Positions 1 to 7,496 of a stretch of DNA of 26,729 nt are shown in pieces (position 1 is the stretch's first letter; each line of letters starts with the position of its first letter). A program made the position numbers and the translations under genes. The stretch lies in contig MFBL01000057.1 of the NCBI GenBank assembly GCA_001774945.1, positions 1-26,729 on the forward strand. The letters are read 5' to 3'. Under the pieces are notes generated by a model. That model made no database searches. It was not told the DNA's origin and saw only the letters and a program-made list of their open reading frames with translations. This DNA is from Candidatus Curtissbacteria bacterium RIFCSPHIGHO2_12_FULL_41_17. GTDB taxonomy: Bacteria > Patescibacteriota > Microgenomatia > Curtissbacterales > GWA2-41-24.

Positions 1-1450
1 AATAGTGAAGCGATGATACTTTTAACCTATTTTGTATTTGTGCTTCAGACATTGCCGTAAAATTACCTCTTTTGTCTTTTGTGACTGCACCCAACTCGTC
101 TCTTGCTCCGATATTTACCCCAAGAAAACACGGATTTAAGAATTTAGGAGCCAAAAACCGGCAGTGTATTTCCCTAACCCCTACTTTTAATAAGTGCTCT
201 ACCAGTATTTTAAACGTGTTAAGCCTGACGGCAGTATCATCTACCAAATAGATTGACTTGCCGATGATAGTCGGGGAAATAAAGAACTTCTTTTCGATTT
301 GTTTTGTCCGAAGATACGGATCGTCTTCAATAAATGTTCTTTTTGCCCAATCATACCTTTCTTTAACCAGTCCCCTAATGTACTTAAGTTTGAACTTTGG
401 ATATTTTCGCGATAAAGTCTCAAAAAAAGAAAAAGCCCCAGGCCTTGCGGTATCCGGGACTGCGACTACAAAGTCGATATCGGCAAGGTTAAATTTGTCC
501 TTATGATTTGCAAATCTTTTGATTTCTTCATGCGCCAGCTGCTGGCCTAAACTCCCCCTGTTTTCGCCAATTACGCCATCCCAAATAGATGTTTCATTGG
601 AGAAATATAATTTTTCGAAAACACAAAAGCTTGGCTTTTGAGCTGTCATGTAATCGGAAATGGTTACACCGTCTGCGTCTGCAATTAAAAGTTGGCCCGC
701 TTTTAATTTTTGGTTGTGGCGAATACTGATTCTATCCAGCGCGCAGGTTTCCGAAGCTACAAAAACATGGCCGTTATCCTGCGTCCAGATTAAAGGTCTT
801 ATACCCCAGGGATCGCGCAAAGCTAAAAGCTTATCGTCACCGGTTAACATCACTAAAGAATATGCACCTTTAACGTCAAAAAGGGCATTTGTTATTTTCT
901 GCTTCCAGGTAGATCCCGGGGCCGTCACAATAAGCCAGCCCAAGATTTCGGAATCGGAATCGGATTCTGTTTTGATGCCGAATTTCCGCAGCTTACCCCC
1001 GTGTTTTTTGACATCAACGATACTGCCATTATGCCCCAGCGCAAGCTCCCAACCTTTGAAGCTCGCATAAAATGGCTGGGCATCGCAATTTTCGCGGCTT
1101 GCCCCCTCGGTAGGGTAACGAAGATGGGCAATTGCTACTTCTCCGCGCAATGAATGTTCTTCAATAACATCGACCGAACGGAAAATTTCATTAAAGGCTA
1201 AATTTCTTTTGTAAACCTTAATCAGTTTTCCCCTGCCCTTAACGGCAACTCCGCCTCCGTTTTGGCCGCGATGCTGAAGAGCCTTACCCATTTCAATCAC
1301 CACATTGGCCGCATTTGTCCCTTTTGTCGCAAAAGAACCTGCTATGCCGCAATATTCCCGAGGCTTAGAGGGTAGATTAATATCGGTTTCCACAAAATTA
1401 ATGGGGATTTCCCTTGCACTCAGTATGGATCTTAAGCATTTAATTGTCAA
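1..1450 (-). CDS. purF: Amidophosphoribosyltransferase-like protein (PurF family), C-terminus beyond left edge
   Basis: This frame stays open from a stop just upstream of 1450 to the window edge, so the gene is 3'-truncated by the window. The class II glutamine amidotransferase domain is clear: catalytic Cys in EYCGIAGSF (codon at 1349-1351), then HRGQNGG, HLRYPTEG, GHNGSI, GAYSLVML, RDPWGIRPL and ASETCALD. A type I phosphoribosyltransferase domain follows (VAVPDTARPG, KERYDWAKRTFIEDD, YLVDDTAVRLNT). PurF normally makes 5-phosphoribosylamine from PRPP and glutamine, the first step of purine synthesis. The PRPP loop is abnormal: the usual DDSIVRGTT reads DDTAVRLNT (about 215-241). The start is uncertain. 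TTG at 1450 overlaps the glyQS stop as TTGA; GTG at 1393 is an alternative. Either leaves a propeptide before the Cys (33 or 14 residues). The family is secure, but activity as PurF is not. Confidence 0.85.
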   Translation of the reverse strand, partial: MTIKCLRSILSAREIPINFVETDINLPSKPREYCGIAGSFATKGTNAANVVIEMGKALQHRGQNGGGVAVKGRGKLIKVYKRNLAFNEIFRSVDVIEEHSLRGEVAIAHLRYPTEGASRENCDAQPFYASFKGWELALGHNGSIVDVKKHGGKLRKFGIKTESDSDSEILGWLIVTAPGSTWKQKITNALFDVKGAYSLVMLTGDDKLLALRDPWGIRPLIWTQDNGHVFVASETCALDRISIRHNQKLKAGQLLIADADGVTISDYMTAQKPSFCVFEKLYFSNETSIWDGVIGENRGSLGQQLAHEEIKRFANHKDKFNLADIDFVVAVPDTARPGAFSFFETLSRKYPKFKLKYIRGLVKERYDWAKRTFIEDDPYLRTKQIEKKFFISPTIIGKSIYLVDDTAVRLNTFKILVEHLLKVGVREIHCRFLAPKFLNPCFLGVNIGARDELGAVTKDKRGNFTAMSEAQIQNRLKVSSLHY

Positions 1451-2844
1451 ACAAATTTTTTACTAATTACCTGAGGTAATTTTTCAATTTTTTCCCTTAC
1501 TTGCTTTGTAGTATCACGGTCACGGATTGTAACGGTATCGTCCTCAAGCGTTTGAAAATCGATAGTTACGCAGTAAGGAGTCCCTATTTCGTCTTGTGCA
1601 TAGTATCTTTTACCAATGTTGCCTCGATCATCCCAGGCAACTGGAAGTAGTTGATAGTTGGTAGTTAGTAGTTGGTAGATAGAGCGGGCTTTTTTGACCA
1701 GTTCCGGCTTGTTAGCAAGAAGAGGAAAGACAGCAACTTTTACAGGGGCAAGTTTTGGGTGGAGCTTTAAAATTATTCGATCTTTTTCTTCGTAATAAGC
1801 ATCGATTAAGGAAAAGAGGGCTGCCCGATCGATCCCGCCTGAAGCTTCTATAATATAGGGAATGTACTTTTTATTTGCTTCCTGATCAAAGTAGGACATA
1901 TCAACACCTGAGTGTTTTTGATGCTGACTTAAATCCCAATTTCCTCGATTGTGGATTCCCTCAAATTCCTTCCAGCCGAAGGGTGAATCATACTCGATAT
2001 CCCAAGCATCCTGGGCGTAATGCGCGCGCTCGCCTTCTTCATGACGGCGAAACCGTAACTTTTTTTTGCTCATTCCAAGCTCTAAGTACCAACTCATTCT
2101 TTCCTGCTTCCAATACTCGTACCATTTTTGGGCTTCTTTTGATTCTGGCTTTATGTAAAATTGCAGTTCCATCTGCTCAAATTCACGTGATCTGAAAGTG
2201 AAATTACCCGGAGTGATCTCGTTTCTAAAGGCTTTGCCGACTTGGGCAACACCAAAAGGAATAGAAAGTCTTGTCGAATCAAGGATGTTTTTGAAGTTGA
2301 TGTGGACTCCTTGAGTAATCTCACCACGAAGATAAACTCTTGATTCTAAAAACCTATCAAGAACGTCCTTTCTTTCATCCATTTCCGACTGATCGACTCC
2401 GAAACCTGAAATTGCTTCCATTGCTTCACGGGCTAAATCCACCGGCCCAAGATGGGTGTACATTAAAAGATTGAATTGTCTTGGTTTTGTCCAAGAAACT
2501 TTTTGACCCTTGTGAGATTTTTCGTGGTTTCCAATCTCATCTTGCTGATCTGCACGAAGCCGCTCGTGACAGATTTTGCACTCCACCAGAGGATCGACGA
2601 ATGCCTTAACATGACCAGACGCTTCCCAAACTTTTGGGTTCATAAGTATGGCGCTATCGATTCCTACAACGTCATTTCTTTCGTAGACCATGGACTGCCA
2701 AAATTTTCTTTTTATGTTATTTTTGAGTTCAACCCCCAAAGGTCCATAATCCCAGGTGCCGGCAAGTCCGCCATATATTTCGGAACCCGGATAAATAAAA
2801 CCCCGGCGCTTGCAAAGGGAAACTATTTTTTCAAGTGTTGTCAT
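1447..2844 (-). CDS. glyQS: Glycyl-tRNA synthetase, single-chain (alpha2) type
   Basis: This enzyme charges tRNA-Gly with glycine in the cytoplasm. At 465 residues it matches the single-chain class II family. The N-terminus has RRGFIYPGSEIYGG (residues 13-26) and WDYGPLG (31-37). A CxxC pair at C89/C92 lies in the insertion that often binds zinc. Then come GEITQGVHINFKNI (174-187), motif 2 FRNEITPGNFTFRSREFEQ (206-224), AHYAQDAWDIE, and motif 3 GGIDRAALFSL (336-346). The C-terminal anticodon-binding domain has GNIGKRYYAQDEIGTPYC (408-425) and TVTIRDRDT (437-445). Residues about 389-401 are encoded by a 7-bp tandem repeat and look like a short in-frame insertion in that domain. The ATG overlaps the upstream stop by 4 nt. 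The gene follows recO at one remove, a common bacterial association. Confidence 0.97.
   Translation of the reverse strand: MTTLEKIVSLCKRRGFIYPGSEIYGGLAGTWDYGPLGVELKNNIKRKFWQSMVYERNDVVGIDSAILMNPKVWEASGHVKAFVDPLVECKICHERLRADQQDEIGNHEKSHKGQKVSWTKPRQFNLLMYTHLGPVDLAREAMEAISGFGVDQSEMDERKDVLDRFLESRVYLRGEITQGVHINFKNILDSTRLSIPFGVAQVGKAFRNEITPGNFTFRSREFEQMELQFYIKPESKEAQKWYEYWKQERMSWYLELGMSKKKLRFRRHEEGERAHYAQDAWDIEYDSPFGWKEFEGIHNRGNWDLSQHQKHSGVDMSYFDQEANKKYIPYIIEASGGIDRAALFSLIDAYYEEKDRIILKLHPKLAPVKVAVFPLLANKPELVKKARSIYQLLTTNYQLLPVAWDDRGNIGKRYYAQDEIGTPYCVTIDFQTLEDDTVTIRDRDTTKQVREKIEKLPQVISKKFV
1646..1680. repeat. Period-7 tandem array inside glyQS
   Basis: Five consecutive 7-bp units on the plus strand: AGTAGTT, GATAGTT, GGTAGTT, AGTAGTT and a degenerate GGTAGAT. 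The consensus is NNTAGTT. In the glyQS frame the complement encodes the repetitive peptide IYQLLTTNYQLLP in the anticodon-binding domain. The array is 35 bp, the same length as the arrays at 4315, 21376 and 26105. Confidence 0.8.
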
Positions 2845-3686
2845 TGAGAAACTGCGGCAAATGTCGCAAAGGACTTTATTTCTGCAGAAACGGATTTTAA
2901 TGACGAATTAAATGTTGAGTCTAATTTTTGCCATTTACTTTCGGTGTGACTATAAGCATAAATTTGAGGATCATCTGATGAAGTTACTTTTATTGAAACT
3001 TCACTATTTGTGGTAAACTCAGGCGCTACCGAAAATACACCGATTACCGGCAGCTGCACTTTTTTGGAATCAAAAGTAAAAGATGCGGGAAGCCCAATGG
3101 TATCTGCCAAAATTACCCAATATTCCTTATTAAATACACCGGCCTCAATTTTAATATTTCCCGCTCTATCTTCCAGGGTACTGGTGCGAGTGCCTATTTT
3201 TACAAGATCCCAGAATGTTTCTGATTGGAATTCCGTTTCGCCTTTAAATAAATGCATCGTTAATTTACCGTCTGTTATCCCCTTATCGGGACTTCTGACT
3301 CCTCGGGAAGCCGTACCCAAAAGAATAGACTTTTTGTATTTTTGGTCTTTGGTATTAATATCTGTACCTGTTGCGCCGCGCTGAATTTTCTGGCCGGTTT
3401 CTGTAGGGTTATCAGCAAGATATGTCAATTCATACTCAATCCTGTCAAAATCGGCCATGGTTTCAATCGAAATTATAATTTCGGCGCCGTCTGAAGTAGG
3501 AGTTAAAGTCACATACGGCCGCATAGTAAGATCTATTTGCGAAAGTTCCTCAACTTCCCCGCTTGATTCCTGTGCCTTTAATTGTTTGGGCTTTTTTTGG
3601 AAAATGAAAAGAAAATAAATTGCGACCGCCAAAAGGAGGAAACTTATGGCGGCAATGATGTAAATATTACGTTTGGAACTTTCCAT
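2841..3686 (-). CDS. Membrane-anchored extracytoplasmic protein of unknown function
   Basis: The 281-residue product has a charged N-terminus (MESSKRN) and one strongly hydrophobic segment at about residues 8-29, followed by KKPKQ. This suggests a single-pass signal anchor with the rest outside the cell. There is no lipobox. The exported part is rich in Ser, Thr, Asp and Lys with alternating polar and hydrophobic stretches, suggesting beta-sandwich folds; no catalytic motif is recognised. It overlaps the end of recO by 20 nt and the start of glyQS by 4 nt (ATGA), so the three are very likely co-transcribed. The link to the recO/glyQS neighbours appears to be operon packing rather than a shared pathway. 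The ORF is convincing, but the function is unknown. Confidence 0.8.
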   Translation of the reverse strand: MESSKRNIYIIAAISFLLLAVAIYFLFIFQKKPKQLKAQESSGEVEELSQIDLTMRPYVTLTPTSDGAEIIISIETMADFDRIEYELTYLADNPTETGQKIQRGATGTDINTKDQKYKKSILLGTASRGVRSPDKGITDGKLTMHLFKGETEFQSETFWDLVKIGTRTSTLEDRAGNIKIEAGVFNKEYWVILADTIGLPASFTFDSKKVQLPVIGVFSVAPEFTTNSEVSIKVTSSDDPQIYAYSHTESKWQKLDSTFNSSLKSVSAEIKSFATFAAVSQ

Positions 3687-4308
3687 CTAAGAACCGGCTT
3701 GTCTTAAGTTGGCTATCGATTAGACTTTCAATCATGCTATCAAGAAATGATAAAAGTTTCAAATAACTATTTTCGGTTAAGTTTATTTTTTGTTTTATTC
3801 TTTCATAGTCTTCATCTTCAACTATACCCAAGACCTTTTTAACCTTAATGTTTGTGATATTTCTTGCCGAAAAAAACCCCAGAAGTGAAAGCAATTTAAC
3901 TTTAAAAGATACTGAAATAAGGTTGAAATCTTCATCTTTTGAAATTTTTTTCAGAAAATTGACAAGAAGAATAAAAACACCTGGATTTTTTTGTTTTTCA
4001 GCTGTCATTTGATTTGTAAGTTCCAAAAGATGATAAATTTTGTTGGCCTTCTCTGGAGAAAAATTTTCGATTCCGAATGCTTTTTTTAGTTCAACTTCCG
4101 TTAAAAGGTCAAGGTTTTTACCGCGGGCTATGAAAACTTTACACCAGTTGCCAAGTTCAACATGACCGCCTTTTCGCGACCTCGGCCTTCTCACACCTTT
4201 TGCCAGAGCAACTACTTTCCCAAAATCTTTAGTGTAAATTGTTAAAATCCTGTCCGCTTCGCCAAAATTTCTGCGACCGATGATCACCCCTTCTGTACGA
4301 AAGTACAT
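3667..4308 (-). CDS. recO: DNA repair protein RecO
   Basis: RecO helps load RecA onto SSB-coated DNA in the RecFOR pathway and anneals complementary strands. The N-terminal OB-fold signature is clear: FRTEGVIIGRRNFGEADRIL, then IYTKDFGKVVALAKGVRRPRS (residues about 3-44), followed by LELGNW-like and LDLLTEVEL segments. The C-terminal part (about 80-213) is helical. The four-cysteine zinc site found in many RecO proteins is absent; only one Cys (in NWCKVF) remains. At 213 residues it is slightly short for the family. It is the first gene of the leftward run recO > hypothetical > glyQS > purF-like. A promoter with GATACT six nt before the ATG predicts an almost leaderless transcript. Confidence 0.93.
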   Translation of the reverse strand: MYFRTEGVIIGRRNFGEADRILTIYTKDFGKVVALAKGVRRPRSRKGGHVELGNWCKVFIARGKNLDLLTEVELKKAFGIENFSPEKANKIYHLLELTNQMTAEKQKNPGVFILLVNFLKKISKDEDFNLISVSFKVKLLSLLGFFSARNITNIKVKKVLGIVEDEDYERIKQKINLTENSYLKLLSFLDSMIESLIDSQLKTSRFLDGKFQT

Positions 4309-4314
4309 GGAATA

Positions 4315-4343
4315 AGTATCTCGTATGTAGTATTTTGTATCAA
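4315..4343 (-). promoter_or_regulatory. Predicted promoter of recO, nearly leaderless
   Basis: Reading leftward, TTGATA (4343-4338), a 17-bp spacer and GATACT (4320-4315) precede the recO ATG at 4308 by six bases. The expected transcription start falls at or next to the start codon. Both boxes lie in the 7-bp repeat array. Prediction by inspection only. Confidence 0.45.
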
Positions 4344-4349
4344 GTATTT
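4315..4349. repeat. Period-7 tandem array in the recO/Nudix divergent promoter region
   Basis: Five 7-bp units on the plus strand: AGTATCT, CGTATGT, AGTATTT, TGTATCA and AGTATTT, with consensus NGTATNN. This 35-bp array fills much of the 67-bp gap between the divergent recO and Nudix genes. It contains the best -35 box for each direction and the -10 box of recO. Confidence 0.75.
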
Positions 4350-4363
4350 ACGGAAGGTATAAT
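4335..4363 (+). promoter_or_regulatory. Predicted promoter of the Nudix gene, short leader
   Basis: TTGTAT (4335-4340), an exact 17-bp spacer and a perfect TATAAT (4358-4363) precede the ATG at 4376. The expected start, about 4370, leaves only about 6 nt of leader and no room for a Shine-Dalgarno site. The -35 box is part of the 7-bp repeat array. Confidence 0.6.
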
Positions 4364-4375
4364 TTTTAGCAACTT

Positions 4376-4912
4376 ATGCGATTTAACGAACTTTATGATG
4401 TAGTTGACAAAAAAGGGAATAAAATAGGAGTAGCCAACTGGACTAAATGTCACACTAAAGGATTGCTTCACCAATGTGTCCACGGAATTCTATTTAGAAC
4501 CGATGAGAAGAAAGAAGTTTTAATAAAAAAAAGAAGCTACCAAATGGTTCAGGGACCGGCTGTTTGGGAAATTGCAGTTGCAGGGCATATGCTTTCGGGA
4601 GCTACCCCTGAAGAAGGAATAAAAAAAGAATTTCAGGAAGAGTTGTTTTCAGGACACAAGTTGCCAGCGAATTTTAAGATCAAAATGGTCGGCTCGTATT
4701 TAAATAATGACATCCCGAATAATCATGAACTAGTCTATCTTTTTGAAATTATCTGTCCGGGGCCTTTTTTACCGGATATGGAAGAAGTTGAAGGAAAACC
4801 TGTTTTTATGGAATTCAAACAAGTATTAAAAGATATAAAAGTGAACCCAATAAAATATGCTCAGTATTCAATCAATGCTCTTTCTGCGTATACATCGATT
4901 CAAAAGCTCTAA
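4376..4912 (+). CDS. Nudix hydrolase, YfcD/isopentenyl-diphosphate-isomerase-like
   Basis: The 178-residue product has the layout of the IDI/YfcD branch of the Nudix superfamily: an N-terminal ELYDVVDKKGNKIG strand segment, LLHQCVHGILF, VLIKKRS, then AVAGHMLSG leading into the Nudix box. The box (residues 70-92) reads GHMLSGATPEEGIKKEFQEE. The metal-binding E85 and E88-E89 remain. The first Glu of the canonical GX5EX7REUXEEXGU is Ala76, the Arg is Lys84, and the last Gly is Phe91. Nudix enzymes cleave nucleoside-diphosphate-linked or other pyrophosphate substrates, or isomerise IPP; the substrate here is unknown. It is divergent from recO with its own TATAAT promoter, and it ends 10 nt from the convergent DUF4012 gene. 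Confidence 0.85.
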   Translation: MRFNELYDVVDKKGNKIGVANWTKCHTKGLLHQCVHGILFRTDEKKEVLIKKRSYQMVQGPAVWEIAVAGHMLSGATPEEGIKKEFQEELFSGHKLPANFKIKMVGSYLNNDIPNNHELVYLFEIICPGPFLPDMEEVEGKPVFMEFKQVLKDIKVNPIKYAQYSINALSAYTSIQKL

Positions 4913-4922
4913 CAAGCAAAAG

Positions 4923-6740
4923 TTAAAGTTTAACAATTAGTTCTTTGTCGGTTTCCAATGGGAATGCTTTTTGCTTTTTGCCGAAGGCTTCGATTTCGTA
5001 AGTGTGGCCTTTAACACCTGGCTGTTTTTGAATCAAAAGTTTGTACTGACCATCTATTTTAATAGGAACCGTATACTCAAATTCGACTTTAATTGCTCCT
5101 TCCGGCCGCAGTGTTAGGAAGCCTTCAAAAACAGTTTTTCCAAACTCTTCACCTTCTGTAAACGGAACTTCAAGTCCCGAAGATTGAATAAGCTTTGAAC
5201 CTTTAGGTACGTAAACTCTTATAAAATCCCGATAAATTCCAGCCAAGCACAAACCGCCTTGTCGCTCCAGGGAACAATTATCCATCTTTCTTGGATATTT
5301 ATATTCAATGGTTACCTTTTTGTTAATTTTGTCGTCTTTATCTTTTTTAACAACCTGCTTAACTTTTTCCTGAATATAAAGGTTAGACTTAGCCCCCGCA
5401 AAATTGGCCTCATTAATAAGAAAGTAATCACCGTCATATTGATGCAGACGGCCGGCAAAATTTAATTTTTCGACGGCTTCCTGAAGCTGGTTATTTTTGA
5501 AATACAAAAGCATCTCTTTCTGTCTAAGTGAGGTTATGGTTGCCCCAAGTAAATTCGGCCAGGTAGATTTAGGTGCATTGAAGGCTTTGGCCATCATTTG
5601 CTGCATCAGAACTCCGATAATATCTTTTCTTGAACCTTTCTCGTAAGCGACAGGCTGGTCGGCATATCTTTCAAGTTCATAAATAATTTGGGGACAACCG
5701 CATGCATCTACGTCATCTGTTGTAAATTTAGTCCCGTAAGCCTCCAAGGGACCAAGTACCTTCATCATGTTAACGACAAAATTTGTATCTACCGAAATTA
5801 TGCCGTCTATTTCTTTTTTAGCTTGAGTAAATTCGTATAACTCCTCAAATTGCCTCATTGAGGCGAGATAATCAGGAAATAGATTGGAGTCTCTTAAATT
5901 TAAGCTTTGGACATTGGGCAAATATTTTAAAATTGGCGCAGGAGCAGGAACTTTTTTAAGTAGAGTGTCGTCTAATCTATAAATATCTTCCGAACCTTCA
6001 GAGGTAACTGTTCCCTTGTTAACTCTGAAAACCGCGTACGCAGTGATAAAACCACCGGTCGGCCTAAGTTCTTTGTCGTTTTGGAATAGAATCAAATACT
6101 TTTTTTCACTGTCCTGGCCCATTATCTGGGGCAAGACCACTAAAAGAGGCTTTGTGTCTACGACAAAGGACTCGAGTTGATCAATCGAATTTTTAACTGT
6201 ACTTATTTTTGTCCCGGGATTGCCGGGTAATATATCCGGATATCTCCATGTTTGAATCTGGTCGATCTGATTTTTAGCCAATTTTAAATTCTTACCGACT
6301 TCATCTATCTGAGGAGTAACCTTTGAAAGAGTTTGAATTGCCTTTGCTAGTCTTTCCTGGGCAGTACCTCCCAAGAAAGTTCCCTGACCTTTTAGGCCCA
6401 GGACGTCCGCATACGGTGTAATTGCTTCGGCAAAAACCTTCGCAGCCTCAAGGCCGGAATCAGCCATGTTAAGTCCCCTTTGCAAATCCGCAATATACCA
6501 GCCAACTATCGGCACAACTCTAAGAGGCGTAAAGACTAAAACATATTTTCTGGCATTTTTAAAACCTTTTTGGGCATCTTTTATGTGGGCTTTTGTACCG
6601 TCAAGATCTTGAAACTTCGCGGTATCGACAGCAAGCTTAGTGTCTTTTGCAGCCTTTTTTAAGGCCAAAAACAGCAAAGCGCCTATAACTAAATAAAAAA
6701 TTATAATAATTGCTAAAATTCCAATTATTCTTCTCTTCAT
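4923..6740 (-). CDS. DUF4012 membrane-anchored protein
   Basis: From ATG at 6740 the product is 605 residues. It begins MKRRIIGILAIIIIFYLV, a single N-terminal membrane anchor, followed by a helical, probably coiled region and a large extracytoplasmic domain. The segment LILFQNDKELRPTGGFITAY is typical of DUF4012, and the later ISVDTNFVVNMMKVLGP also fits. The frame extends upstream to 6803, but that longer version would overlap the preceding gene by 55 nt and put a polar leader before the anchor, so 6740, with an 8-nt gap, is preferred. DUF4012 genes are often beside glycan-initiating sugar transferases in Actinobacteria and CPR bacteria, as here. The molecular function of the family is not established; a role in surface-polymer attachment or assembly is inference. 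Confidence 0.88.
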   Translation of the reverse strand: MKRRIIGILAIIIIFYLVIGALLFLALKKAAKDTKLAVDTAKFQDLDGTKAHIKDAQKGFKNARKYVLVFTPLRVVPIVGWYIADLQRGLNMADSGLEAAKVFAEAITPYADVLGLKGQGTFLGGTAQERLAKAIQTLSKVTPQIDEVGKNLKLAKNQIDQIQTWRYPDILPGNPGTKISTVKNSIDQLESFVVDTKPLLVVLPQIMGQDSEKKYLILFQNDKELRPTGGFITAYAVFRVNKGTVTSEGSEDIYRLDDTLLKKVPAPAPILKYLPNVQSLNLRDSNLFPDYLASMRQFEELYEFTQAKKEIDGIISVDTNFVVNMMKVLGPLEAYGTKFTTDDVDACGCPQIIYELERYADQPVAYEKGSRKDIIGVLMQQMMAKAFNAPKSTWPNLLGATITSLRQKEMLLYFKNNQLQEAVEKLNFAGRLHQYDGDYFLINEANFAGAKSNLYIQEKVKQVVKKDKDDKINKKVTIEYKYPRKMDNCSLERQGGLCLAGIYRDFIRVYVPKGSKLIQSSGLEVPFTEGEEFGKTVFEGFLTLRPEGAIKVEFEYTVPIKIDGQYKLLIQKQPGVKGHTYEIEAFGKKQKAFPLETDKELIVKL

Positions 6741-6748
6741 AGAGTAAT

Positions 6749-7399
6749 TTAAACTGCACCTTTGGCCGAGATCATCGCAAAGGGAGTTTTTATTATAATC
6801 CAAAGATCATAAAGAATAGATTTCCTATTAAGATAATTTGCATCCATCACAACTCGCCTGTCAAAATTTATATGCGAACGGCCAGAAACTTGCCAGGGGC
6901 CTGAAGCTCCAGGTCTGGCAGTAAGAATCATTTTAACGTACTTTCGACTTTTGGGATATACTTTTTGCTGATGCAAAAGCTCATCAGCCTGATAAGCCCT
7001 TGGTCCGACCAGTGACATATCTCCTTTTAAAACGTTAACAAGCTGAGGTAATTCATCGATGGAAAATTTTCTTAAAAATTTGCCGATGAAAGTGATTCTT
7101 GGATCATCTTTCAATTTAAAACTTCCTTTCTGATACTCCTTCATTAATCTGGGATGACTCTCCAGATATTTTTCTGCATGAACTTTTTCGCCACCGATCC
7201 GGTACATATGCATACTTCTAAATTTGAGCATTTTAAAAAACTTACCATTTTTCCCGACCCTTTCCGGATTATATAAAATAGGCCCAGAAGAGGTAAGTTT
7301 TATCAAAATCGCTACCAAAATCATGACCGGCAAAGATAGCACCAGGGCTATGGAACTCAAAACAATATCTAAATCTCTCTTGGAGAATTCGTATAACAT
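6749..7399 (-). CDS. Polyprenyl-phosphate phosphoglycosyl transferase (bacterial sugar transferase)
   Basis: Enzymes of this family start glycan synthesis by moving a sugar-1-phosphate from a nucleotide sugar to undecaprenyl phosphate at the inner membrane face. This is the short, monotopic form (216 residues). It has KRDLDI next to the re-entrant hydrophobic helix (about 11-35), ERVGKNGKFF, MLKFRSM (57-63), DDPRITFIGKFLRKFSIDEL (98-117) with the catalytic Asp-Glu pair at 115-116, GDMSLVGPRA (126-135), RPGASGPWQVSGRS (162-175) and a DxxY segment near the C-terminus. The larger WcaJ/PglB N-terminal domains are absent. It lies between ManC and the DUF4012 gene. The sugar it transfers cannot be read from sequence. 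A promoter candidate sits in the palindrome immediately upstream. Confidence 0.94.
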   Translation of the reverse strand: MLYEFSKRDLDIVLSSIALVLSLPVMILVAILIKLTSSGPILYNPERVGKNGKFFKMLKFRSMHMYRIGGEKVHAEKYLESHPRLMKEYQKGSFKLKDDPRITFIGKFLRKFSIDELPQLVNVLKGDMSLVGPRAYQADELLHQQKVYPKSRKYVKMILTARPGASGPWQVSGRSHINFDRRVVMDANYLNRKSILYDLWIIIKTPFAMISAKGAV

Positions 7400-7407
7400 A
7401 AATGGGA

Positions 7408-7435
7408 TTTATATCAGCAGGTCGCCTTGTCACAA
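7408..7435 (-). promoter_or_regulatory. Candidate promoter of the phosphoglycosyl transferase gene
   Basis: Reading leftward, TTGTGA (7435-7430), a 16-bp spacer and TATAAA (7413-7408) lie eight bases before the ATG at 7399. This predicts a near-leaderless transcript. The boxes sit within the palindrome at 7409-7473, so a hairpin or bound protein could affect the promoter. Prediction only. Confidence 0.35.
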
Positions 7436-7473
7436 TTCTTCGAATTCGTGACAATGGCGCTCATCTGATATAA
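7409..7473. repeat. 65-bp imperfect palindrome between manC and the sugar transferase gene
   Basis: The outer arms are TTATATCAG (7409-7417) and CTGATATAA (7465-7473). A CGCC/GGCG match follows further in, and the core is TGTCAC-AATTC (7428-7438), a 3-base loop, then GAATT-C-GTGACA (7442-7453) with one bulged base. The arms could pair over about 30 positions with a few mismatches. There is no T-tract, so a simple intrinsic terminator is unlikely. It may be an operator, an mRNA hairpin or a small dispersed palindromic element. Confidence 0.7.
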
Positions 7474-7496
7474 TTCTTCGCTAAAATCGCTCAAAA

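Noticed and set aside
660..1070. 136-codon plus-strand frame opposite the purF-like gene
   Set aside because: It lies fully opposite a conserved coding sequence with all amidotransferase motifs and has no family features.
1..1450. Idea that the left region is a broken gene because it is covered only by short frames
   Set aside because: The minus frame is open throughout. It has no stop in the window only because the gene continues past the edge.
6741..6803. Longer N-terminus of the DUF4012 protein
   Set aside because: It would overlap the sugar-transferase gene by 55 nt and put a polar segment before the membrane anchor.
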